Origin: Lentisphaeria bacterium UBA4640
GTDB lineage: Bacteria; Verrucomicrobiota; Lentisphaeria; Victivallales; UBA1829
NCBI GenBank assembly: GCA_002405835.1
Contig: DHMO01000045.1
Location: forward strand, 133,568 to 197,567
Length of the DNA stretch: 64,000 nucleotides
Reading direction: 5' to 3'
Below, in pieces: positions 43,578 through 51,065 of this stretch. Both the position numbers and the translations under genes were made by a program. The notes under the pieces are model-generated. The model saw nothing but the letters and a program-made list of their open reading frames with translations. It did not search any database and had not been told where the DNA came from. Position 1 is the stretch's first letter. The number at the start of each line of letters is the position of its first letter.

Positions 43578-45623
43578 TCAATCCTTTTTGGTTTGAGCTT
43601 TATTATTTGGAATGCGGCAGATGAGGTACGGCGCATTTTCCGGAACTTCGATGACGGTTTCTTTTCCGTTTTTCCGGATTTCCGGCTGCGGTCCGGTGAG
43701 CGGGGAAAAAACTTCGATTGCCGCTTCGCAGTTCAGCAGAATTTCCGAAGCGGTGTTCAGAGGAGTCGCTCCCGTGATCAGATGAACCCGCGAGCGGTGG
43801 AACCGGATGCGGTCCAGCTCCTCGTCAATTGCTGTTTCGTAATCGGCGGCGAGGAAATGGATGAGTGTATGCGTTGCGTTCCGGTAGCGGAATGCATAGA
43901 ACCCGTTTGCAGAAAGTATTTCCGTTTCATCGCGCGGGAGAAGCGGACGGATTCTCTCGACAAGCTGTTTTCCCGTTTCCGGATGATCTGCGAGGGTGTC
44001 CGGATGCCAGAAGACGCCCGGTTCGGGTTCGGTCCACTTGCGTTCGTTCCGGAGCGGCGGAAAGTGATCGGGAATCCAGTTGAAGCCCTGAAAAAGCCGG
44101 GCTGTTTCCAGATGCGCCGGATATTCTCCTTCGAGATGCACGCCGGGAAGTCCGGAAGGTCCGGTCGCGAAGACCGTTCCTCCGTGTTTGACAAACTGGC
44201 GCAGAGCGAGAAGCTCCTGTTCCGTCAGCAGCAATGTCCCGGGCAGAACGATTACGGAGAATTCCTCTGTGTTTTCCGGTATCCGGTGAATCATGTCCGG
44301 CGCGCAGGAGCTGGAGAAGAGCAGCGAGACGGCCGCGCGGAGTTCGCGTTCATAGTCGCGGCTGACACCCCAGCAGCTGTTGCTGCGTGTTTCATAAGAG
44401 AAGAAAATCGCAGTTTTCGAGACAGGAGTTCCTGTGAAAAGTTCCGGATGTTCCCGTTCGAAACGGAACGCTTTTGCCGCCGGTTCCGCATCCCCGGGGA
44501 GGGTGGCGAGAACGGAGTCGGGAAGGCCGAGTCTGCCCTTGAGCGTGGAGAACCAGCAGGAGGAACCGAGCGCTTTGTTGAGCGCCCAGATGATTCCGGC
44601 GGAGGCTTCGGTGAATCCGTAGCCCTGTCCGATACACGGAAGGTTCTGTTCCCGCGCGACTCTGCGGTGATACGCTGCTGCGACGACGCGGTCGGCGATG
44701 GTTGTGCAGGCGACTTCCGGATCGTGTTTCCACGGCGGAGTGTCTCCGCACATTTCAAGGTGAACGAAATTGCATCCTCTGTTGAGCTGGAGAACATCCT
44801 GTGCGGAGGCGATCTGTCCGCCTCCGGTGGAGCCGGAGTTGCAGGTCATGAGCGGGTAAGCGGGCGAGGGGAGGACGGCGCGGATTTTTTCCGCGACAAG
44901 CCCGGTCTGTTCAAACCGCATGGCAATGTAGGCTTTCCAGTCCGGATTTTCAAAATTCCCCCAGAATTCAGCGTTTGCCGCATCGGGCAGATCATATCCG
45001 AATCGTTCGCGGAAGAGCTTGCGGCAGCAGGGACATGCACATATTTCAAAGCCTTTGAAATAGAGCGTGTCATCGCTCATCAGCCCGTCGATCCCGGTAT
45101 CGCGAATCAGTTTTTTGAGATAGAGCAGGTAAGAATCCATAAACGCGGGGTTGTTCCAGCAGAAGGATTCTGCGGAGTAGCCGGAATGCCAGTGCGGTTT
45201 TCCGGTGAGAACATCAATCTGCCGCCAGTCGTTGAGCTTGTATCCGTTGAACATCCACGATTCGGCGGCTTCACGGCTGGGGGAGAACGGGAGGTGCGGC
45301 CCCTGATGAAGAATGGTGCGGCGCATTTCTTCGCGATTGGAGTAGCGGTGAATCAGAACGGCGGAGTGATGATCCCAGAACCGGATGCCGCGTTTGTGGA
45401 GTTCCTCTGCAACGGCCGCCATGTAGTCGTGAAGGATTTCCCAGTACGGAAGAAAATCCCAGCGGAAATGTGCTCCGAAGACTGTAGCCGTGTTGACTGC
45501 GGCCTCGGCCATCTCGTCGGCGCGTCGGCGGATGCGGTCCATATTGTCCGGAGACGGCCAGTTGAGGTCTTCCCAGCGGATCCACCAGCTGACCATGCGG
45601 AGCGCTCTGTTTTCTTTGTCCAT
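43578..45623 (-). CDS. Uncharacterised glycosidase-like protein (TIM barrel plus amidotransferase-like domain)
   Basis: 681 residues from the ATG at 45623; an in-frame GTG farther upstream falls just behind the promoter and is less likely. No signal peptide. The N-terminal ~380 residues look like a TIM barrel of a hypothetical glycosyl hydrolase (RMVSWWIRWEDLNWPSPDN, GIRFWDHHSAVLIHRY, GIDGLMSDDTLYFKGFEICACPCC); residues about 400-560 resemble the beta-galactosidase trimerisation domain (LRQFVKHGGTVFATGPSG). Two conserved-looking cysteine pairs (CACPCC) are unusual. First gene of an operon with a pseudopilin and a secreted GH42-like enzyme. Catalytic residues cannot be named with confidence. 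Confidence 0.6.
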   Translation of the reverse strand: MDKENRALRMVSWWIRWEDLNWPSPDNMDRIRRRADEMAEAAVNTATVFGAHFRWDFLPYWEILHDYMAAVAEELHKRGIRFWDHHSAVLIHRYSNREEMRRTILHQGPHLPFSPSREAAESWMFNGYKLNDWRQIDVLTGKPHWHSGYSAESFCWNNPAFMDSYLLYLKKLIRDTGIDGLMSDDTLYFKGFEICACPCCRKLFRERFGYDLPDAANAEFWGNFENPDWKAYIAMRFEQTGLVAEKIRAVLPSPAYPLMTCNSGSTGGGQIASAQDVLQLNRGCNFVHLEMCGDTPPWKHDPEVACTTIADRVVAAAYHRRVAREQNLPCIGQGYGFTEASAGIIWALNKALGSSCWFSTLKGRLGLPDSVLATLPGDAEPAAKAFRFEREHPELFTGTPVSKTAIFFSYETRSNSCWGVSRDYERELRAAVSLLFSSSCAPDMIHRIPENTEEFSVIVLPGTLLLTEQELLALRQFVKHGGTVFATGPSGLPGVHLEGEYPAHLETARLFQGFNWIPDHFPPLRNERKWTEPEPGVFWHPDTLADHPETGKQLVERIRPLLPRDETEILSANGFYAFRYRNATHTLIHFLAADYETAIDEELDRIRFHRSRVHLITGATPLNTASEILLNCEAAIEVFSPLTGPQPEIRKNGKETVIEVPENAPYLICRIPNNKAQTKKD

Positions 45624-45679
45624 TCTGTCCCTGTCCTCTGTTTTAATTTTGCTTTCGGTCCAGTGTCGGTCCACTTTTA

Positions 45680-45708
45680 ATTATACACTGAAACCGCTGA
45701 TTTGTCAA
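45680..45708 (-). promoter_or_regulatory. Consensus sigma70 promoter of the glycosidase/pseudopilin operon
   Basis: On the minus strand a perfect TTGACA and a perfect TATAAT are separated by 17 bp, about 57 bp before the start codon. The rest of the 283-bp divergent gap (45709-45906) is AT-rich with no further gene; no good promoter was found for the plus-strand gene. Confidence 0.88.
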
Positions 45709-45906
45709 GAGGTGGAACGGAAAAAAGACCAAAAAATTTTTAAGAGACTGTTTTTTCCGGAGCTGTATTGATTTCCGTATGGAATCCGCAGGAGAAAATT
45801 TTCAGAGCTATGAAAAACCTTAATTGTTGTTTCATTCAGTGGAAAAAAAAGCGGAGAATGCTAAAATATAGATGGTGAAGAACCGGTAAAGAACAGGAAG
45901 CTGCAG

Positions 45907-48885
45907 ATGACTCAACAGATTACATACCGTGGATTGCCGTTCTGGTCGTGGAACGGGAAACTTGAAGAAAAAGAACTGCGCCGCCAGATCCGGATTTTCA
46001 GGGAGATGGGGTTCGGCGGATTCTTCATTCATGCCCGGACGGGGCTTGCAACCGATTATCTCGGCAAAGAGTGGTTCGATGCACTGAAAATCTCCGTCGA
46101 CGAGGCGCGGAAAGTCGGGATTCAGCCGTGGCTCTATGACGAGGACCGCTATGCTTCCGGTTCCGGAGCGGGGGAAATCGGGAAAAACATTCATTATCGC
46201 CGCCGTTCCGTTGAAGTCGATGTGCTGGATGAGCCGGAATACCGTGCAGATGATCTCGCGTGGTTCGCCGGAAAGCTCTCCGGAAGTTCGCTCTCCGTTG
46301 CACGGCGTCTGAAGACGGGGGCGGTTTTGAGACCGGGCGAATCATTCCTGCGTTTTTATGTGAAATTTGCGGAGCCCGATTCCTGGAACAACGGCGGATA
46401 TTATTCCGATATGATGAATCCGGATGCCATGCGTGAATTCATCCGCATGACGCATGAACGGTATGCCGCGGAGTTGGGAGAGCTGTTCGGAAGCGTCATT
46501 CCCGGGCTTTTCACCGATGAACCGAACTGTTCGACATGGACCGAAAACATGGAACAGAAATTTGAAGCGCGTTACGGCGTGTCGCTGCTGGATTATCTGC
46601 CCGAGCTCTTCTTTGAAGTCGATGGATGCGAATGTTCAAAAATCCGCTGGCAGATGGCGAATCTGCGAGCGGAACTGCTGGAATCGGCATTCGCCGTTCC
46701 GGTTTCGGTGTGGTGCCGGAAGCACGGACTGCTTTACACCGGACACGTTTTCGGAGAGGAAAACACGGTTACACAGACGAAAAACACGGGATGCGTCATG
46801 CGGTTTGTGCGGCATATGGACATTCCCGGACTCGACGTGCTCAGCGATCACCAGCTGATTTATGAGGCTGTGCTGCAGACGGCGTCCGTTGCGCGTCAGA
46901 ACGGAACATCGCGCGTGCTGAGTGAATCGTTCGCCGGATCCGGGTGGGATCTGCCGCTTTTTGCGCAGAAAGCGGGAATGGACTGGCAATATGCGCTGGG
47001 AGTCACGGTTTTCTGCGTGCATCATGCGTTTTACACTCTGCGCGGCGAAGCGAAACGGGATTTCCCGCCGGGAATCTCTTTCCAGTCTCCGTACTGGAAA
47101 CAGGAAAAATATTTGCAGGATTACTCGGAGCGTCTCGGCCGATTGCTTGCGGAGGGCGATGCGGTGCGTCCGCTGCTCGTGGTTCATCCGCTGGAATCGA
47201 CCTGGTTCTGGAAGCCTCTGGATGCTTATTCGCGGAAGGACCGCGAGACGGAGACGCGCCGTCTGCCGCGTCTCCGCAATGCGCTGCTCCGGGCCGGAAT
47301 CGGATTTGATTACGGTGACGAGCTTATGATGGCGGAAAGCGGTTCCGCGGAGAACGGACAGTTCCGGATCGGGAAGGCTGAGTACCGGGCTGTTCTTGTG
47401 CCGGAACTCCGGACAATCCGCGGCACAACGCTTGTTCTGCTGGAACGGTTTGCGGATTCCGGCGGAACGGTTTTCCATACCGGTCCGGTTCCGCAGTATC
47501 TTGATTGCGTGGAATCCGGAGAGCCTCAGCTGGTTTACCGGAAGTTCATTCCCGTTGACCTTGATTCCATTTCCGGCAAACTTGAAGATCAGAAAACAGT
47601 GATGATCCGGGGATCGGAGAATGAAAACGTGGAACCGATTCTGTTCCGGGAGGTGAAACACGGTTCCGGCACGCGGCTCTTCCTCTGCAACACCGGCTGT
47701 CCGCTTCCTCTGGATACGGATATGAACTGCAGGAGCGCGGAGGAACGGAATCTTGTTTTTCCGCGTGTGACGGTTCGCTGGAAGGGCGTACCGGAGCTGC
47801 CTCCTGCGGAACTCGATCTTCTGACCGGAATGAGATATGCGGTTGATGCGGAGTTTGAGAACGGCTGGTGGCGGTTTGAGACTTCGTTCGGACGGCTTGC
47901 TTCGCGCATGTTTGTGACGGAACCGGGAGCATCCGCGGAGCGTCCGCCGGAGCTGAACGGAACGGAGCGGCCCGCGGCGGTTCTGCCGGGACCGACACGA
48001 ATTCAGCTTGATGAACCGAATGTGCTCCCACTGGATTTTGCAGAATATTCGGTCAACGGAGAGCCTTTCCGCTACGATTATATCTGCAGTATCGATTCGG
48101 TACTCCGCCGTAGACTCGGTCTGCTGGAACGCGGACCGGAGATGGTGCAGCCGTGGAAGTGGAAGTATCTTCAGGAGAACTCGCGTTCCGCCGGGCTTTG
48201 TCTGCGTTACCGTTTTCAGGTGCGCACGGTTCCGGCGGAGCTTGCGCTTGCTCTGGAGGAGCGGAAAGAATACAAAATCCGTGTGAACGGTTCGCTTATT
48301 GAAGCTCCGGCGGAGGGCTGGTGGTGCGATCCAGCGTTTGAAAAAGTCCGGATCCCGCACGAATTTCTGAAAACCGGAGAGAATGTTCTGGAACTGCAAT
48401 GTGCGTTTCATGGAGGCATGAGCGGACTCGAAGCGGTCTATCTGCTGGGCGATTTCAGCGTCGTTGAGGATGAATTGACTTCTCCGGTGCGGATGCTGAA
48501 TTATGGCGACTGGGGACTGCAGGGGCTTCCGTACTACGCTGGAAATGTCTCCTGCTTTTTTGATTTTGAATGGAATGCCGCATCCTCCGCTGTTTTCCTC
48601 CGGATTCCGGAGTGGAAAGGGACAGCTCTTGCTGTTTCAGTGAACGGGTGCGAAGCGCTGCCTGTTTTGCCGGAATGGAACGGACTGAATGTTTCCCCGT
48701 ATCTGAAAAATGGCTGCAACTCATTGGAAATCAAAATATTCGGAAGCCGCAGGAATGCGCTTGGACCTCTCGGCGGTGAAAGGGGACCGCTGCTGTGTCC
48801 GGGAGATTTCAGATACGGCGATCCGGTGGAACGCAGACAGAAAGCGTATGGACTGCTGAGCCCGGCCGTTCTGCTTGCCCGTTGA
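45907..48885 (+). CDS. GH106-like alpha-L-rhamnosidase family protein
   Basis: 992 residues, no signal peptide. The N-terminus LPFWSWNGKLEEKELRRQI, followed by GGFFIHARTGL and WLYDEDRYASGSGAGE, is the pattern of the large GH106-type hydrolases; FTDEPN (about residue 203) and SESFAG are likely active-site regions. The C-terminal ~250 residues form beta-sandwich domains (RVNGSLIEAPAEGW; VNGCEALPVLPEW). GH106 enzymes are calcium-dependent inverting alpha-L-rhamnosidases, but the family is broad. AGGA lies 8 nt before the start. Divergent from the pseudopilin operon and followed by an XylR-like regulator gene with its own promoter. Confidence 0.75.
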   Translation: MTQQITYRGLPFWSWNGKLEEKELRRQIRIFREMGFGGFFIHARTGLATDYLGKEWFDALKISVDEARKVGIQPWLYDEDRYASGSGAGEIGKNIHYRRRSVEVDVLDEPEYRADDLAWFAGKLSGSSLSVARRLKTGAVLRPGESFLRFYVKFAEPDSWNNGGYYSDMMNPDAMREFIRMTHERYAAELGELFGSVIPGLFTDEPNCSTWTENMEQKFEARYGVSLLDYLPELFFEVDGCECSKIRWQMANLRAELLESAFAVPVSVWCRKHGLLYTGHVFGEENTVTQTKNTGCVMRFVRHMDIPGLDVLSDHQLIYEAVLQTASVARQNGTSRVLSESFAGSGWDLPLFAQKAGMDWQYALGVTVFCVHHAFYTLRGEAKRDFPPGISFQSPYWKQEKYLQDYSERLGRLLAEGDAVRPLLVVHPLESTWFWKPLDAYSRKDRETETRRLPRLRNALLRAGIGFDYGDELMMAESGSAENGQFRIGKAEYRAVLVPELRTIRGTTLVLLERFADSGGTVFHTGPVPQYLDCVESGEPQLVYRKFIPVDLDSISGKLEDQKTVMIRGSENENVEPILFREVKHGSGTRLFLCNTGCPLPLDTDMNCRSAEERNLVFPRVTVRWKGVPELPPAELDLLTGMRYAVDAEFENGWWRFETSFGRLASRMFVTEPGASAERPPELNGTERPAAVLPGPTRIQLDEPNVLPLDFAEYSVNGEPFRYDYICSIDSVLRRRLGLLERGPEMVQPWKWKYLQENSRSAGLCLRYRFQVRTVPAELALALEERKEYKIRVNGSLIEAPAEGWWCDPAFEKVRIPHEFLKTGENVLELQCAFHGGMSGLEAVYLLGDFSVVEDELTSPVRMLNYGDWGLQGLPYYAGNVSCFFDFEWNAASSAVFLRIPEWKGTALAVSVNGCEALPVLPEWNGLNVSPYLKNGCNSLEIKIFGSRRNALGPLGGERGPLLCPGDFRYGDPVERRQKAYGLLSPAVLLAR

Positions 48886-48935
48886 GGGAAATATTTCTTT
48901 TACTGAAAATGATAGTGAATATATTGTTTTTAGTA

Positions 48936-48964
48936 TTGACAAACGGAGCGTTCTGTTGTATAAT
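48936..48964 (+). promoter_or_regulatory. Perfect-consensus sigma70 promoter of the XylR-like gene
   Basis: TTGACA, 17-bp spacer, TATAAT: no deviation from consensus. The spacer holds the inverted repeat AACGGAGCGTT, a possible operator that would block RNA polymerase, which a promoter this strong would need. Confidence 0.9.
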
Positions 48965-48990
48965 ATAGCCGAATGACAAGGAACGCAACG

Positions 48991-50115
48991 ATGATCGCAA
49001 AAGAAAGAAAAACGGTTCTGCTGGCATTGAGCTGGCACTTTGAAGCTCTGGTGCGGGGCGTAATCGCCTACGCCAGGGAACATGGCTGGCATCTGGTCTT
49101 TCTGCGCGGTCATGCGGAAGAGGGACTCAAGCGCTGGCGGGGCGACGGGGTGATTACAAGTCTTCCCGCAAATCAGATGACCTGCCGGGCGTGGCACAAC
49201 ATCAGAATAGTCTCGCTGGTTCCGCTGAAAGGCGAGCCGCTGAAGTGCTCCGTAGTGCGGGAAAACGATTATGAAATCGGACGGATCGCGGCGGAATATT
49301 TCATCCGTCAGGGGCACACCAATTTCGCCGTTTACAGCGACACCGGGCGGATGGAAGGTTTCCGCGACACGCTCCGGAAGAACGGTTTCCAGTGTTCCAT
49401 GCTGCGTCCGCAGAACTGGATCTGGCGCAATGAAGCGCGGATTCTGGAGTGGCTCGGCTCTCTTCCGAAACCGGTTGCTCTGCTGGCGGAAAACGACTGG
49501 GACGCATCGGAAATCTTCAATATCGCGGAGCGGAACGGTGTTGCGGTTCCCTCGGAACTCTCCATCCTCGGAGTGGGCAATGACCGGCTGATCTGCATGA
49601 CGCCGATTATTCCGCTCTCCAGCGTGAACAGCCGTCTGTATGCGGTCGGCCGCCGCGCCGCGCAGGAACTTGATGAACTGCTGGAAGGCAAGCCGGAGGC
49701 GGAAGAGACCATCACCGTTCCTCCCGATCCGATGATTGTGGAGCGGAAAAGCACAGACTTTCTTGCCGTGGAAGAGCCGCGCGTGATGCGGATCGTGAAC
49801 TATCTGAAGGAGAGCGATGCGGGAACGCTGATTTCCGTCAAGGATCTGGCGCAGAAGTTCTATGTTTCGGAATCGGCGCTTTACAAACTTTTTGTTCAGC
49901 ATCTGAATCTTTCTCCGAAGCAGTTTCTTGCGGAGCTGCGGCTGAAACATGCCTGCGAGCTTCTTCTCTCGGAAAATCTGACCATGGCCGCGGTCGCCGC
50001 CCAGAGCGGATTTCCGACGGCGTGCGCGCTTTTTACCGCGTTCCGCACCCGTTTTCATCTTTCGCCCGGCGAGTGGCGGAAACAGAATCTGGAAGCGAAC
50101 CGTCAATACGCATGA
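48991..50115 (+). CDS. XylR-like AraC family regulator with LacI-type sensor domain
   Basis: 374 residues from the ATG at 48991 (AAGGA 8 nt upstream; an ATG at 48973 lies only 9 bases past the -10 box). Residues ~1-260 form a periplasmic-binding-protein-like sugar sensor without its own helix-turn-helix (VLLALSWHFEALVRGVIAYA, GVGNDRLICMTPIIPLSSV); residues ~265-370 are an AraC-type DNA-binding domain (VKDLAQKFYVSESALYKLF; MAAVAAQSGFPTACALFTAFR). This is the architecture of E. coli XylR. It probably activates the adjacent pseudopilin/secreted hydrolase genes or the upstream GH106-like gene in response to a sugar. Confidence 0.9.
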   Translation: MIAKERKTVLLALSWHFEALVRGVIAYAREHGWHLVFLRGHAEEGLKRWRGDGVITSLPANQMTCRAWHNIRIVSLVPLKGEPLKCSVVRENDYEIGRIAAEYFIRQGHTNFAVYSDTGRMEGFRDTLRKNGFQCSMLRPQNWIWRNEARILEWLGSLPKPVALLAENDWDASEIFNIAERNGVAVPSELSILGVGNDRLICMTPIIPLSSVNSRLYAVGRRAAQELDELLEGKPEAEETITVPPDPMIVERKSTDFLAVEEPRVMRIVNYLKESDAGTLISVKDLAQKFYVSESALYKLFVQHLNLSPKQFLAELRLKHACELLLSENLTMAAVAAQSGFPTACALFTAFRTRFHLSPGEWRKQNLEANRQYA

Positions 50116-50147
50116 TAAACATAAAAACAAAAAACAGAAAGGCGCGG

Positions 50148-50203
50148 ATATGAAAAATATGAAATATGAGATATGAAATATGAAATGGCAATTTTCATAT
50201 TTC
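50148..50203. repeat. Heptamer tandem repeat and hairpin upstream of a pseudopilin gene
   Basis: Four contiguous copies of ATATGAA/ATATGAG (50157-50184) plus one offset copy at 50148. The last copies form an 11-bp hairpin, GAAATATGAAA (50175-50185) with TTTCATATTTC (50193-50203). In addition TGAAATATGAGA (50160-50171) is the exact complement of TCTCATATTTCA at 50299-50310, inside the pseudopilin leader codons. The rest of the 134-bp gap shows no clear promoter. Confidence 0.8.
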
Positions 50204-50249
50204 CTTGCGAACTAAAACAGGAAGAAACAAACAAAAGGCAGACAACACA

Positions 50250-51041
50250 ATGAAAACACATCCAATCAAAAGAAACAGTCCTTATTTCCAGTCTCATGTC
50301 TCATATTTCAAGAGGAAATCCAAAGGATTTACCCTTATAGAACTCCTTGTGGTAATTGCGATCATCGCAATCCTCGCCGGCATGCTTTTGCCCGCGCTGG
50401 CGAAGGCGCGTGACAAGGCGCAGGGGGTAACGTGCCTCAACAATCTGAAACAGCAGAATCTGAATCTGCAGATGTATGCACAGGACCATCAGGATTTGAT
50501 CCCTCTTTCAATGCAGGGGTACGGTTGGGAATGGGCAGGAGTTCTCTATGATACCAACGATTCGAGCACAGATATGAAAAATATTCCAAAAACAGCATTT
50601 TGTTCCAAAGCGAAACGACAGATTCACGGAGCCAGAACCGCAGATTTGACGTATGCCGGACATGGTAAACATTTTGGCAATTATGAAAAAACTCATGGAA
50701 GTCCCTATCTTATGGAAGATGCTGTATCGAACTTTATCAAGCTCAGCAAGGTGAAGATGGGGGCTGAATATTTTCTTCTTTCAGATTCTGTGAAGTATAC
50801 AAACACAGACAACCGCCCCACAGGAGCATTTATGCTTAACGGCGATGATTCGGGAATTCATTTTCTGCATTCGAGCATGGCAAACATGCTGTTTGCCGAT
50901 GGTCATGCTGCTTCGTTGAGCTATGCTTCTGTGCGTTATGACGTTTTCAATCAAGCGAAAAACGGCTATGTCAACAACGGTCCGCAGAAAGGCTCGTTCT
51001 ACCGGACGGAAAACTACAAAGTTCCGTTTGCCAACGACTGA
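50250..51041 (+). CDS. Prepilin-type H-X9-DG protein (pseudopilin-like)
   Basis: 263 residues from the ATG at 50250 (AAGGCAG about 8 nt upstream, weak). A long basic leader of about 26 residues (HVSYFKRKSKG) ends at a canonical G-FTLIELLVVIAIIAIL prepilin peptidase site with Glu5, followed by LPALAKARDKAQ. The C-terminal half has H-X9-DG (HSSMANMLFADG). Likely processed by PilD-type peptidase and anchored or assembled at the inner membrane; whether it belongs to a secretion pseudopilus is unknown. It directly precedes a large secreted glycosidase (24-bp gap). Slightly AT-richer than its neighbours. Confidence 0.9.
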   Translation: MKTHPIKRNSPYFQSHVSYFKRKSKGFTLIELLVVIAIIAILAGMLLPALAKARDKAQGVTCLNNLKQQNLNLQMYAQDHQDLIPLSMQGYGWEWAGVLYDTNDSSTDMKNIPKTAFCSKAKRQIHGARTADLTYAGHGKHFGNYEKTHGSPYLMEDAVSNFIKLSKVKMGAEYFLLSDSVKYTNTDNRPTGAFMLNGDDSGIHFLHSSMANMLFADGHAASLSYASVRYDVFNQAKNGYVNNGPQKGSFYRTENYKVPFAND

Positions 51042-51065
51042 ATCTAACTCGAAAGGAAACATAAA

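Noticed and set aside
45719..45760. A/T-rich stem-like sequence in the divergent gap before the GH106-like gene
   Set aside because: Runs of A and T can pair, but the stem is almost only A-T, imperfect and not placed after any stop codon, so not called a terminator.
46636..48411. 591-codon minus-strand open frame opposite the GH106-like gene
   Set aside because: Shadow frame, extremely arginine-rich, no start signal, opposite a well-supported gene.
50205..50249. Upstream extension of the second pseudopilin (start at 50205)
   Set aside because: It would lengthen an already long leader to over 40 residues and has no ribosome site; the ATG at 50250 is preferred.
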